A DNA stretch of 64,000 nucleotides from Clostridia bacterium (lineage in GTDB: Bacteria; Bacillota; Clostridia; Oscillospirales; Acutalibacteraceae). Position 1 is the first letter of the stretch, and each line of letters starts with the position of its first letter. The translations under genes were made by a program, and so were the position numbers. This document shows positions 53,009 to 61,801 of this stretch, piece after piece. The DNA lies in contig JAGASD010000040.1 of the NCBI GenBank assembly GCA_017621885.1, positions 1-64,000 on the forward strand, in the 5' to 3' direction. The notes under the pieces were generated by a model. That model did no database searches and was not told where the DNA came from. It saw nothing but the letters and a program-made list of their open reading frames with translations.

Positions 53009-54538
53009 TTATTCTTCTGTTACATCGTAAGCAGCAAGTATATATTTTACGGTTTTATCGTCTTTATCAACGTCAATAGTAATGCTAAATTTATCTTTTT
53101 TAAAGACGTATTCATTAAAGTGAGTTGAATCAAAGTCATACGTTGTACCTTTGATTGCTTCAAGATAATCAGCCTCAGACATACCCGGCTTGATATTTTT
53201 AGGAAGAACAACCTTATAATCCAAATCAACGGATGCTTCCATACTTATAACGTAACAATTTCTGATAAGGCAATCTGTGCTTTCAAGGTTGTAAACCTCA
53301 ACACCCGCAATTTCGATATCGCCTTTTTTAAGTGTACCGAAAAGTGTTTCATTGCCGAAAAGAATTGCGCGGTCCTCTTTGAAGGTCAGCTCCCAACCGT
53401 TGTCAAGAAGCTCGGATACAAGAATAGGAAGCTTGTAAAGGTCGCCTTCAATCTGAATTGCGCCCGACAATATGTCATTGCCCAGTGCTTCGGGCTTAAC
53501 GTATTCATCTGTTTTTTCGGATTCTTCGTCCTCTTTTTCTTCAGGCGCCTCATACGACTCGGGCACTGCATTGTTATAGTAAGTTACAGACTCTAATTTT
53601 GATGCCTTGTTATCAAAAACAAATGAAGCGTATTTTTTATCGGATTTTGTGTAAGTAAGCGTTGTACCCTTATTTTCCTGAACAACGTCATCACACTCAC
53701 CGAAAACCTCTTCAACCGCTTTTCTTAAAGAACCGACAGTAAGGCTTTTTACAAGTGTTGCCTTTTCACCGGCAAGGTATTCAGAATCAACGGTAAGACC
53801 GATAAGACAGCAATCCTTTATGTCTGAATCTTCTTTGGCAATATTGGTTACAGTTACAAATATAACCGCACCCTTTGAAGAAACAAGGTATGTTTCAACA
53901 GTCGCGCCTGCTGCAACAGGCCCTTCACAGACCGCTTTATCACCAAAGGACCAGCCGCTTGACAACACCTCGCTTACCATCATAGGAAGCTGATATACAG
54001 ACTGCCCTATTTTCATCTGAAAATCGAAGGGCTCTTCTGTCATAACATAGGATGTGTTTTTAATAACAGGCTGTGTTGATTCCTCAACTATATCCGCAGG
54101 TGTGTCAACCTTTGCGTTTTTGTAATGTCTGTTTGTTCCTGAAAAAACACCCGTGAGCGCAAGGATAACGATAACTGCAATAATAACAACAGGTACGCCT
54201 ATAATAATGCCTATCTGCCGGGGCTTGAGCTTTTTAAAAGCAGCAAGCTTTTCGGCAACGGGCTTTTTTGACGTTTCATCGTCAGCTTCTGTTGCTTCAC
54301 TTTCATCCTCTGCAGCCTCAACACTTTCGGCAGACTCTTTAACTGCTTCTGCCGTCTCCCCTTCAGCCTTTACGGCATCCATAACTATTGTTGCAGCTTC
54401 AGCTGCCCCGGTTTCTGTAGCCTTTTCAACCGCTTGTGTGTTTTTTTGTTCCTCTGTTTCAAAGGACTCACAGCCGCATTCGGGACAGGAAGTATGCATA
54501 TCATCCAAATGTGTTTTACAGTCTTTGCAAATTTTCAT
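53009..54538 (-). CDS. Zinc-ribbon membrane protein with repeated ectodomain
   Basis: 509 residues. N-terminal zinc ribbon CKDCKTHLDDMHTSCPECGC is followed by an acidic, Ala/Glu-rich cytoplasmic linker (about 30-105), one membrane helix (IGIIIGVPVVIIAVIVILAL) and an extracellular part with two copies of a domain: FQMKIGQSVYQLPMMVSEVL near 175 and IQIEGDLYKLPILVSELLDN near 365, each running on to a YxA-type strand. The domain family is not known to me. The same layout (zinc ribbon inside, helix, sensor outside) is used by the neighbours at 50071 and 54610. It converges with the kinase gene. Confidence 0.75.
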   Translation of the reverse strand: MKICKDCKTHLDDMHTSCPECGCESFETEEQKNTQAVEKATETGAAEAATIVMDAVKAEGETAEAVKESAESVEAAEDESEATEADDETSKKPVAEKLAAFKKLKPRQIGIIIGVPVVIIAVIVILALTGVFSGTNRHYKNAKVDTPADIVEESTQPVIKNTSYVMTEEPFDFQMKIGQSVYQLPMMVSEVLSSGWSFGDKAVCEGPVAAGATVETYLVSSKGAVIFVTVTNIAKEDSDIKDCCLIGLTVDSEYLAGEKATLVKSLTVGSLRKAVEEVFGECDDVVQENKGTTLTYTKSDKKYASFVFDNKASKLESVTYYNNAVPESYEAPEEKEDEESEKTDEYVKPEALGNDILSGAIQIEGDLYKLPILVSELLDNGWELTFKEDRAILFGNETLFGTLKKGDIEIAGVEVYNLESTDCLIRNCYVISMEASVDLDYKVVLPKNIKPGMSEADYLEAIKGTTYDFDSTHFNEYVFKKDKFSITIDVDKDDKTVKYILAAYDVTEE

Positions 54539-54567
54539 TTTGCCACCTCGTACAAACCAACAGTAAA

Positions 54568-54597
54568 ATTATACCGGATGTTACCATCCGGCATAAT
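54568..54597 (-). terminator. Terminator of the zinc-ribbon gene at 54610
   Basis: ATTATACCGGATG-TTAC-CATCCGGCATAAT hairpin, T-rich on the minus strand after it. Confidence 0.75.
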
Positions 54598-54609
54598 AAA
54601 TAATTTTAA

Positions 54610-55167
54610 TTATTTAAGAAAGTCAAGACTTTTAATGATTGCAGGTTCTTTTGATAAGCCCTTTGCTACGTTGAAGAAGCAGATGATTCTGACAACCAAC
54701 AAGATGATTATAATTATGGGCAAAGCAATCGCAGGAAGAACAAGACAGCTTAAAAGAGCACAAAGTGTACTTGCGAGCACCTCTGTAAGATAAATTTTAA
54801 CTGCCTGACGGATATGGAAATCAAGGTATGCAGACTCTTTTTTAAGGAAAAGAGCAATAAGAAGCCCCACAATACCGCCTATGTAAACAAGCATTGCAAA
54901 GGGCTTGTTTGCCGAAACATCCTCGGGAGCGAACTCTGCTGTATGATCTGTGGGATCGGCAACAAAATTTGCACCGGGAGCAGGTGTAAAGGGTGCAGGA
55001 TTGCCCTGAGGAGCATAGCCGGGATCACCGTTTACGGGAGGCTGATATGCAGGAGCAGGATTAACGGGAGCCTGCTGTGCAGGTGCAGCATCTATTTTTG
55101 TACCGCAGGAGGTGCAGAACAATGTGCTGTCATCCATAACCGCATTACAAGAAGGACAAGTTTTCAT
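54610..55167 (-). CDS. Zinc-ribbon membrane protein, DUF4870-like
   Basis: 185 residues. Zinc ribbon CPSCNAVMDDSTLFCTSCG at the N-terminus, a Pro/Ala/Gly-rich linker (30-85), then two to three hydrophobic helices (AMLVYIGGIVGLLIALF, LASTLCALLSCLVLPAIALP, IIIIILLVVRIICFFNV). The FHIRQAVKIYLTE motif between helices is typical of DUF4870-like membrane proteins. No extracellular domain is present, so this may be the partner that holds or signals to the other two zinc-ribbon proteins. It lies between the gene at 53009 and the divergent HTH-like paralogue at 55429. Confidence 0.72.
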   Translation of the reverse strand: MKTCPSCNAVMDDSTLFCTSCGTKIDAAPAQQAPVNPAPAYQPPVNGDPGYAPQGNPAPFTPAPGANFVADPTDHTAEFAPEDVSANKPFAMLVYIGGIVGLLIALFLKKESAYLDFHIRQAVKIYLTEVLASTLCALLSCLVLPAIALPIIIIILLVVRIICFFNVAKGLSKEPAIIKSLDFLK

Positions 55168-55368
55168 AAAATCACCTTTCTTAAACTCAAAGCTATGAGT
55201 TGATTTTTAATGTATATTCGTTTCACTGCAAAATTATTATAAATAATAATACAGTAACACATATTCATATTATAATACCCTGCACCGTTTTTTCCTATAC
55301 TCTGCCAGCGTACTTTTTGGCTTTTTTCTGTATTTTTTTCGGTTTTTCGCAAGCAACCAAGTTTTTTC

Positions 55369-55397
55369 TTGACATTGAAATTAAAAAGCTTTATTTT
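55369..55397 (+). promoter_or_regulatory. Promoter of the HTH-like paralogue
   Basis: TTGACA (55369-55374), 17-base spacer, TATTTT (55392-55397); the -35 element is perfect, the -10 weak. Confidence 0.5.
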
Positions 55398-55428
55398 TAA
55401 TATACAGTATTTTTAAAAGGTGTTTTAT

Positions 55429-55851
55429 ATGAATGATATATACGAAGCTCTTTTGTCAGACTTAAAAAACAGAAATTTCTCGTACAACGATTTTTACAAA
55501 AAAAATCGTGATAAGCTGACGAATATTAAAGTTAGCGAGTATTGGGCGGATATTTTCAGAATATATAAAGTTAAAAAGACTGATATTATAAATAAATCCG
55601 ACATCGGCTACACGTATTTTTATGATATTTTAAGGGGCAAAAAGCACCCCTCCAGAGACGTTCTTTTAAAAATATTTTTAGCAATGGATTTACCCTTAGA
55701 GGAGTGTCAGAAATGCCTTGCAATATATAGCTGGGCAAATCTTAACCCCTTCATAAAACGCGACAGCATTGTTATCTACGGCCTTTTTCACAAGCTGACG
55801 CTTACACAATTGCAATCACTGCTTGAAGAAAACGGTGAAAATACACTTTAA
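55429..55851 (+). CDS. Small helix-turn-helix-like protein (paralogue)
   Basis: 140 residues from ATG 55429, with AAAGGTG upstream; a GTG three codons earlier is the longer alternative. It is a paralogue of the protein at 51803: the cores DIINKSDIGYTYFYDILRG and DIINKADIGYTYFYSVIGG are nearly the same, and FIKRDSIVIYGLFHKLTLTQL aligns with KIKRDSIVIFALNHSLSLYKL. Unlike the first, it has no kinase gene after it, but ends at a shared terminator with glnA. One kinase may serve both proteins. Confidence 0.65.
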   Translation: MNDIYEALLSDLKNRNFSYNDFYKKNRDKLTNIKVSEYWADIFRIYKVKKTDIINKSDIGYTYFYDILRGKKHPSRDVLLKIFLAMDLPLEECQKCLAIYSWANLNPFIKRDSIVIYGLFHKLTLTQLQSLLEENGENTL

Positions 55852-55854
55852 AGC

Positions 55855-55889
55855 AAAAGCTTGTTGCTCTCACGGGCAACAAGCTTTTT
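55855..55889. terminator. Bidirectional terminator between HTH-like gene and glnA
   Basis: AAAAGCTTGTTGC / GCAACAAGCTTTTT hairpin with T's on both strands. Confidence 0.88.
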
Positions 55890-55892
55890 ATT

Positions 55893-57317
55893 TTAAAGAT
55901 TATAATATTTTTCGAACTCAACGGGGTGAGGAACCTTTGAAATTTCACTGCATTCTGCCCTTTTGGCTTTGATGAAATTCTTAATAAGAACTTCGGGGAA
56001 TACACCGCCTGCAGTAAGGTATTCATAATCTGCTTCAAGAGCATCAAGAGCAGCATCAAGTGATGTGGGAAGACCCTGAAGCTTTGCTTTTTCCTCTTCG
56101 GGAAGATTGAAAAGATTGAAATCGTAAGGACCCCAACCGTTTGCACGGGGATCGATTTTATTTTTGATACCGTCAAGACCTGCCATAAGAATTGCTGCAT
56201 AGCAGAAATAGGGGTTGCAGGTAGCATCGGGATTACGAAGCTCAAAACGGCGTTTCTCGGGAGCCTTTGCATAAGCAGGGATACGGATAACCGCACTTCT
56301 GTTTGATGTTGCATAGCCAACAGTTACGGGAGCCTCAAAGCCGGGAATAAGACGTTTGAAGGAGTTTGTGCTGGGGTTTGTAATTGCACAAAGTGAAGAA
56401 ATATGCTTGAGAAGACCACCAATGAAATAGTGTGCTGTTTCACTCAGATTTGAATATCCGTTATCATCAGAGAATACGGGCTGACCATCTTTAAGAAGAA
56501 GCATATGAACGTGCATACCGCTGCCTGCCTCACCATAGATGGGCTTGGGCATAAACGTAGCTGTTTTGCCGTATTTGAGGGCGGTATTACGGATAATGTA
56601 CTTGATCCACATTGTGTTGTCAGCCATTTCTGACATTTTGCCGAGCTGAGGCTCAATTTCAAACTGACCTGACGCAGCAACCTCAGGGTGATGATAGTTG
56701 ATTTCGATACCTGCATCTGCCATATGCATGCACATTTCACTACGGCATTCGTATGTAACGTCAAAGGGCTTTGCTATATGGTAATTCTTCTGCTTGGGAA
56801 CAATAACACCGTTACCTGCAATATCGCTGTTGAAATATGACTGCTGTGCATCAACGTCTGCGCTGATATTGTCGGGAGAAACGTTCCAGCCCACCTGATC
56901 GAAAAGATAAAATTCAAATTCGGGAAGAATGAGCATTGTGTCTGCAATGCCGCTATCCTTCATATACTGCTCAGCGGCACGAACAATGTTTCTGGGATAC
57001 TGAGCAAGGGGTCTGTTGGCAGGTGAATCAATAATCATTGCGTTACCTGTCATAGACAATGTGGGGATTTCACAGAAGGGGTCAACAATAGCTGTGTCGG
57101 GATCGGGAATAAACACCATATCGCTCTTTTCAACAACAGCATAGCCGTAGTTGGAAGCATCAAAACCGATACCGCTTTTCATAGTTTCTTCAGAAAAATT
57201 CTGTGCAGGGATTGTTACATGGCGATACTGACCGTTAATGTCAACCATCTTGAAATCTACCATTTTAATGTTTTTTTCTTTAATAAGTTCGATGACTTTT
57301 TCAATCTTTTTTTGCAT
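55893..57317 (-). CDS. glnA: Type I glutamine synthetase
   Basis: Makes glutamine from glutamate, ammonia and ATP. The 474-residue length and motifs fit GSI: DGSS-type start (SGIGFDASNYGYAVVEKSDMV), PEFEFYLF, NYHHPEVAASGQFEIE, GEAGSGMHVHMLL with the ATP and metal residues, NPSTNSFKRLIPGFEAP, and RRFELRNPDATCNPYF at the C-terminal active site. The adenylylation loop is not of the standard E. coli tyrosine-loop kind, as usual for Firmicutes GSI-alpha enzymes, which are regulated by glutamine and GlnR-type repressors. No glnR is adjacent. Confidence 0.97.
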   Translation of the reverse strand: MQKKIEKVIELIKEKNIKMVDFKMVDINGQYRHVTIPAQNFSEETMKSGIGFDASNYGYAVVEKSDMVFIPDPDTAIVDPFCEIPTLSMTGNAMIIDSPANRPLAQYPRNIVRAAEQYMKDSGIADTMLILPEFEFYLFDQVGWNVSPDNISADVDAQQSYFNSDIAGNGVIVPKQKNYHIAKPFDVTYECRSEMCMHMADAGIEINYHHPEVAASGQFEIEPQLGKMSEMADNTMWIKYIIRNTALKYGKTATFMPKPIYGEAGSGMHVHMLLLKDGQPVFSDDNGYSNLSETAHYFIGGLLKHISSLCAITNPSTNSFKRLIPGFEAPVTVGYATSNRSAVIRIPAYAKAPEKRRFELRNPDATCNPYFCYAAILMAGLDGIKNKIDPRANGWGPYDFNLFNLPEEEKAKLQGLPTSLDAALDALEADYEYLTAGGVFPEVLIKNFIKAKRAECSEISKVPHPVEFEKYYNL

Positions 57318-57380
57318 TTTTTACATCACCTTTCAAGGCTTATTTCACTTTATTTTATCATAAGGGTTTTTATTTTTCAA

Positions 57381-58253
57381 TCATTTGTTAAATGATTTAT
57401 ACGCGTTAAATTGAGAAACAAGATGTTTTCCTGTTTTTGCCATAAGCTTTGCACATTCGGGCAACAAAATATCGGGCTTATTATCCATAAAATTATCTGC
57501 TTCAAAGGTAAGGTCGCCCTTGTAATCAATATCCGCAAGAGCTTTCATAACCTTTTCCCAATTTATTTCACCAAAGAAAGGCAGAGTGTGAGAATCATTG
57601 GTGCCGTCAACGTCGTGCACGTGAAGACATTGAAGCCTTTTATTACCTAATCTCTTTATGAAATCAGCAATATCCTCGCGTACCAATGCTGCGTGACCAA
57701 TATCAAGGCAAGCCACAAAGCAGTCATTATTAAGCTCATCAATATATCTTACAAATTCATCGGGACGTGAGCAGGTTGAATGGTTAATAAACCCTGTGTG
57801 CTGCCACATATTTTCGAGAGCTACGCGAATATCATATTCTTCACAATAAGGAATGAGCCTGCTGTAAAATTCCATATTGTACTCAAAAAGCTTTTCGGGA
57901 TTACCTTCAACATCGTATTTCAGATGCTGACAAGGGTGAACAATAATATTTTTAACACCCAGATATGACGCTCTTTTTATGGCTGTTACAATTTCATCAA
58001 ATCTTTTTGCCGTTTTTTCTTCATCCTCAAAGGACGAGCCGTAAGGGGAATGGGACTGATTAAAGCAAAGGCCTTTATCCTCTGCATATTTTCTTATTTC
58101 AAGAAAATAATCCTTATGGTAGTCAGCCTCATAAACATCTTTATTGAACTGTGAAAAATCAAGGGCATCATAACCTGCATCGGCTAAATAATCAATGGCT
58201 TTCAAAAACCCGAATTTTGTATACAATCTGCCCGTTGTTGTAGAAAGTTTCAT
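57381..58253 (-). CDS. Sugar phosphate isomerase/epimerase-like TIM barrel protein
   Basis: 290 residues of the AP endonuclease 2/xylose isomerase-like TIM-barrel family. Visible metal-binding segments are ALDFSQFNKDVYEADYH near the start, IIVHPCQ, VALENMWQHTG, ACLDIGHAAL and LHVHDVDGTNDSH. This order matches sugar or inositol epimerases and isomerases, which act on a soluble sugar or polyol. The substrate cannot be told. It stands just upstream, on the minus strand, of glnA, with no shared signal, and is bounded on the other side by repeat-rich DNA. Confidence 0.85.
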   Translation of the reverse strand: MKLSTTTGRLYTKFGFLKAIDYLADAGYDALDFSQFNKDVYEADYHKDYFLEIRKYAEDKGLCFNQSHSPYGSSFEDEEKTAKRFDEIVTAIKRASYLGVKNIIVHPCQHLKYDVEGNPEKLFEYNMEFYSRLIPYCEEYDIRVALENMWQHTGFINHSTCSRPDEFVRYIDELNNDCFVACLDIGHAALVREDIADFIKRLGNKRLQCLHVHDVDGTNDSHTLPFFGEINWEKVMKALADIDYKGDLTFEADNFMDNKPDILLPECAKLMAKTGKHLVSQFNAYKSFNK

Positions 58254-58600
58254 AATATCACCAAATTATTTAAAATTAGGAATTAGGAGTGAGGAATGAG
58301 GAATTTCGGGGAAGCTTCGCTTCCGATTATAAATTAAGCTTCGCACCACCGCAGCTTCATTTCGCACTTCGCACTTCGCATTCCGCATTATAATCGGCGC
58401 AAAGCGCCATTAATGATGGAATATTTGTTTATCTTGTGTGAAGTTTTTTGTTTCACAAAAAGTGAAGTTGTGCTGATGCACAGTGAAGTTTTTATCTTTG
58501 ATAAAAGTGAAGTTAAGTTTGCCTTTGAAATTATTTGCGAAGCAAACTTCACTGCTTTGCAACTTCACTACGCAGTAACTTCACTTGCCGTAAGGCAAAC
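58254..58600. repeat. Repeat-rich gap with a GTGAAGTT box array
   Basis: No gene. Positions 58270-58420 hold short runs of ATTAGGAGTGAGGAATGAGG and GCGCACTTCGCAC type plus the palindrome CGGCGCAAAGCGCC. Positions 58438-58584 carry seven GTGAAGTT boxes: four forward at 58438, 58462, 58483 and 58507, three inverted at 58545, 58561 and 58577. Spacers of 13-30 bases are mostly small palindromes (for example TGTGC-TGAT-GCACA). The array ends within 20 bases of the stop codon of the phosphodiesterase gene. Confidence 0.8.
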
Positions 58601-59383
58601 TTAGTTGGCGCAAAGCGCCATACCCTCCCATTCCTTTGCAGGGGGAACCTGGAGAAGCTTTGCGATTGTAACCGCAACATCCTTAATAGATACGTCTCCT
58701 TCAAGCTCTTTTCCTTTTGGGAAGGGCTTACCGCAGAAAAGAATCGGGATTGTCATATCCTCGGGCATATCAGAACCGTGACTGCGGTCGTGACCGCCGT
58801 GGTCTGCAAGAAGAATGATTGTATAATCATCAGAGATACTGTTCTGCAATTTTTCAACACAGGAAAGAGCCTTGCTTACGCTCTTCATATACTGCTCGCT
58901 CATCCAGCCGCAATCGTGACCGCCCACCTCATCGGTTTCACCGAGATACAAGAAAAGAAAATCGGGATTTGCTTCATTGATATATTTAATTGCAGCATCG
59001 GTGATTTTAATATCTGTATCACTCTGCTTGTGCTGATTTATGCAAAGACCAACATCAAGGTGGTCGGGTCTGCCAAGGTCACGAAGCTCTTCCCATGTGT
59101 AGAAGAAAGCGCATTTCTTCTCGTAATCGTCAAAGCGGTCAAACATACCCTTTATGGGGCGCACCTGCGGAACGTAGCCGTTTGTTAAAATACCGTGACG
59201 CTCCGGGTCGACGCTGTGGAAAAGTGACATATGGCAAGGAAGAGTAACAGAGGGCATTACAGTTCTTGCTTTAAGGGAATATGTACTGTTTTCAACCATT
59301 TTCTGTGCAAAGGGGTTACCGCATTGCATCATACCGTCGGGACGCATACCGTCAACGAGTATAAGAATAACTTTTTCAGACAT
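58601..59383 (-). CDS. Type I phosphodiesterase/alkaline phosphatase family protein
   Basis: 260 residues of the nucleotide pyrophosphatase/phosphodiesterase branch of the alkaline phosphatase superfamily, without a signal peptide. The first metal-binding aspartate is in LILVDGMRPDGM, the nucleophile threonine in SVTLPCHMSLFH (Thr of TLPCH), and the second metal group in LADHGGHDRSHG. The C-terminal end ALCAN is encoded by the repeat palindrome GGCGCAAAGCGCC, so the present stop may differ from that of relatives. Its substrate, a phosphodiester or phosphonate, is unknown. It is separated from the lipoprotein gene at 59427 by 43 bases. Confidence 0.85.
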   Translation of the reverse strand: MSEKVILILVDGMRPDGMMQCGNPFAQKMVENSTYSLKARTVMPSVTLPCHMSLFHSVDPERHGILTNGYVPQVRPIKGMFDRFDDYEKKCAFFYTWEELRDLGRPDHLDVGLCINQHKQSDTDIKITDAAIKYINEANPDFLFLYLGETDEVGGHDCGWMSEQYMKSVSKALSCVEKLQNSISDDYTIILLADHGGHDRSHGSDMPEDMTIPILFCGKPFPKGKELEGDVSIKDVAVTIAKLLQVPPAKEWEGMALCAN

Positions 59384-59426
59384 AAATACCTTCCTTTATT
59401 TATCTTTATGTTTTTACATTAATGAC

Positions 59427-60338
59427 TTATTGAGCCAATATATTCTGAGGCAAATCAAAAACCTGTTCGCAATCAACATTGTTTTGATTTTTGTAAACCA
59501 CCTTAATCTGTGCGCCGTCTTCCGTAAAATAAGCAGAAACTATATTCTCAACAAAATCTGCCGGCGGTTCATTAAATTTATCAATAACATAGATTTCTTG
59601 TCCACTGAATATATCGGAAACAACCACTTTACCGGAGCCTGTGTTACAAGTAAGATTTCCGTAACTATCGGTTTGTCCGCTATATGTAGGCGACGCCTCA
59701 CCCGTTGCACGATTATAATATATACTCCATCGAGCGTATATTCCGGTACCCGCCTGTACCCAAAGACAAACCTCATCATCACTTATTTTTGTAATATGAG
59801 GCTGACTCCTTAGTGTATCATTCTTAATTAAGTTATGATTTTTATCATATATCACATATTCATATTGGTTAAATACCGGTGTACTGCCCACCATATAAGC
59901 GAAGTTGCTTTCACTGAATATGGGTTTGAAATACTCCTGCAATGAATCATAAATGCCCTCGCATTTATACACGTTGTCGTAATCGTGATTCAGAATAATC
60001 TGATTTTTTTCATCTATATCCAGGCTGATTGTATCTGAATACGGGTTATTGAATTTAAAATTGATACAGATATGATTATAAGCATCCTCTTTTTCTGTTA
60101 CAACCTCTACTTCATATTGATTTAAAGAGTTGTAAAAATCTTCGGGCACACGGTCGTATTTGTTGCTGAACCGATATATATCTTCGCCGTTGTACACATC
60201 TATTTCGGTGTTTCTTAAGCTGAAGACGCTTTTATCAAGGTTCATCATATCCTGCAAGGTTTGTTTTTCAGTTGCATTCGAGCAACTGCACAAACACAAA
60301 AGAAAACAAAAAACAATTAACGCAGATAATTTTTTCAT
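59427..60338 (-). CDS. Lipoprotein of unknown function
   Basis: 303 residues with a lipoprotein signal peptide; the lipobox lies in LLCLCSC with the modified cysteine at about residue 19. The mature part is about 280 residues of beta-rich sequence with no family I recognise (PHITKISDDEVCLWVQAGTG, GKVVVSDIFSGQEIYVID), which looks like a beta-propeller or lipocalin-like sensor. Three cysteines lie in the mature part. It ends just before the phosphodiesterase gene and is placed 13 bases after the methyltransferase gene; it may be the last gene of that operon. Confidence 0.75.
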   Translation of the reverse strand: MKKLSALIVFCFLLCLCSCSNATEKQTLQDMMNLDKSVFSLRNTEIDVYNGEDIYRFSNKYDRVPEDFYNSLNQYEVEVVTEKEDAYNHICINFKFNNPYSDTISLDIDEKNQIILNHDYDNVYKCEGIYDSLQEYFKPIFSESNFAYMVGSTPVFNQYEYVIYDKNHNLIKNDTLRSQPHITKISDDEVCLWVQAGTGIYARWSIYYNRATGEASPTYSGQTDSYGNLTCNTGSGKVVVSDIFSGQEIYVIDKFNEPPADFVENIVSAYFTEDGAQIKVVYKNQNNVDCEQVFDLPQNILAQ

Positions 60339-60351
60339 TCCATATCAACCC

Positions 60352-60933
60352 TTACAGATTATTTTTTATTCCCGACACCTGATACATCTCATTATCGGAA
60401 ATAATTACATCGACTTTAAAATAGGGTGCAAAGATTTTTGCAAGTTTTTGTGCTTCAGGTAATTCAAGTGAAACCTCTTTTGCTTTTCCCGAATGATGCT
60501 TCTGCAAAGCCTCACGGCTCATTCCGTGGGCAACGGAGAGCCTGCCGCCCTCCCTCAACAGAGCTGAAAGCCTTTCAATAAGCCTTTGGGGATTGGGGAA
60601 ATGGGGAAAAGCGTTATAAATCATTACGGAATCGAATTTTTCTGCAAAATCAATTTCTTCAACATCACCGCAAATAATGTTAATATCGGGGAATTTCTTT
60701 TTTGCGATTTTCACCATTTCGTGCGAAATATCAACAGCCGTAACAACTGCACCGCGTTTTATGTAATCGGGAAACAGAACACCCGTGCCGCAAGCAACGT
60801 CAAGGACACGCACGCCCTTTTCGATTCCGCCGTTATCTAATATTTTATTTATAACCTTATCATTACGGATAAGGTCATTATCCCACCGGGGGGCACACTC
60901 ATCAAAAAAAGAAATAATATCTTGCTTTTTCAT
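60352..60933 (-). CDS. Class I SAM-dependent methyltransferase
   Basis: 193 residues with a Rossmann-type methyltransferase fold. Motif I VLDVACGTGVLFP, the acidic end of strand 2 TAVDISHEM, ICGDVEEIDF, and MIYNAFPHFPNPQ are clear. This arrangement is found in small-molecule methyltransferases, including those of ubiquinone/menaquinone type, but nothing tells the substrate. It begins immediately after the stop of the ACS/CODH-like gene and is followed by the lipoprotein gene, so it belongs to the operon of the 2-hydroxyacyl-CoA dehydratase-like proteins. Confidence 0.9.
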   Translation of the reverse strand: MKKQDIISFFDECAPRWDNDLIRNDKVINKILDNGGIEKGVRVLDVACGTGVLFPDYIKRGAVVTAVDISHEMVKIAKKKFPDINIICGDVEEIDFAEKFDSVMIYNAFPHFPNPQRLIERLSALLREGGRLSVAHGMSREALQKHHSGKAKEVSLELPEAQKLAKIFAPYFKVDVIISDNEMYQVSGIKNNL

Positions 60934-61632
60934 TTAGTCTTCTTTCTTGCCCGAGGTTTTGAAGTGAAGCTCCTTCATACCCTCAACCTCATCGCAAATA
61001 GGCTTTAGCTTGCAGGTATCACAATCAAAATTCACGCTGTTCATAATGTGGTTAAGGGTTTCGGTTATATCGTTGTTTTTACGGGCAATTTCCTCAAAGT
61101 GTTTAAAATCCGCACCTGCATCAGTGACAAATATAACCTTCACGCCCTTTACGGCAGGATTTTCTTTGTATTTTTTTATAAGAAGATTGCCGATTTTTTT
61201 AAAGCTGATACCGTCTTTAACTGCCTTGCCGGAAACACGCACCGCCTCCTTATGAGAGCGCGACGTTGTTCTTATCATATACCCTTTCGGGAAAACGTGA
61301 TACTTTGTATATTCCACTTTTCTGATAAGGTTATATGTTTTTTGTTGGTCCTCTGTCTCTTCCAACTCTATAACACAAACACGTGTAAATTTTCTGTTGC
61401 CGTAAATATGGGATAAATCTTCACCTATAACAACAATTTCGTCATTTACGGGCGCAGTGGTAATAAGGTTAAAGCCCACTCCCTCAAGCTCAAATGCAGT
61501 ATCTCTTTGAAGAATTACTTCATTATATCCTACATCCTGCCAAGCATCTGACATTTCAAAATCGAAGCTTTTTTTATCAAGGCCATCAATGAGAGAATAT
61601 GTTTCGGCAATCAACGAATTAAAAAAATCCAT
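60934..61632 (-). CDS. ACS/CODH-beta-like protein of the dehydratase operon
   Basis: 232 residues, cytoplasmic. The end FDCDTCKLKPICDEVEGMKELHF holds a cysteine cluster like that in acetyl-CoA synthase/CO dehydrogenase beta-type proteins, and the region VIVIGEDLSHIYGNRKF would fit the same group. It is much shorter than a full acetyl-CoA synthase and lacks the rest of the A-cluster region, so it is probably a one-domain relative with an iron-sulfur cluster. Its start overlaps the stop of the 51-residue membrane protein gene (TAATG). It lies between that gene and the methyltransferase. Confidence 0.5.
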   Translation of the reverse strand: MDFFNSLIAETYSLIDGLDKKSFDFEMSDAWQDVGYNEVILQRDTAFELEGVGFNLITTAPVNDEIVVIGEDLSHIYGNRKFTRVCVIELEETEDQQKTYNLIRKVEYTKYHVFPKGYMIRTTSRSHKEAVRVSGKAVKDGISFKKIGNLLIKKYKENPAVKGVKVIFVTDAGADFKHFEEIARKNNDITETLNHIMNSVNFDCDTCKLKPICDEVEGMKELHFKTSGKKED

Positions 61633-61787
61633 TACAGTCTCTTATCCCTTTTCATATTATCATAATGCTTCTGAAGCTTATCGTAAACAAAGCGGATAAG
61701 CTTCATATCAAGATTGAACCAGTAAACAGTGAAGGTTAAAAGGAATAAACCCACTATTACCGCTAAAATTATGAGAAATATTTCCAT
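61632..61787 (-). CDS. 51-residue membrane protein
   Basis: Small open frame with an AAGGAG ribosome site seven bases before its ATG (complement 61787). The product has one hydrophobic helix (MEIFLIILAVIVGLFLLTFT) and a basic cytoplasmic tail (DKLQKHYDNMKRDKRL), so it is a small single-pass membrane protein. It starts 14 bases after the activase stop and overlaps the next start by TAATG, which supports a genuine, coupled gene. A tether that brings the operon's soluble proteins to the membrane is a possible role, inferred only. Confidence 0.7.
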   Translation of the reverse strand: MEIFLIILAVIVGLFLLTFTVYWFNLDMKLIRFVYDKLQKHYDNMKRDKRL

Positions 61788-61801
61788 TTTAATTCTCCTT
61801 A

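Noticed and set aside
58438-58584. A CRISPR-like array
   Set aside because: Boxes are only 8 bases, change orientation, have spacers that are palindromes and no cas genes are near.
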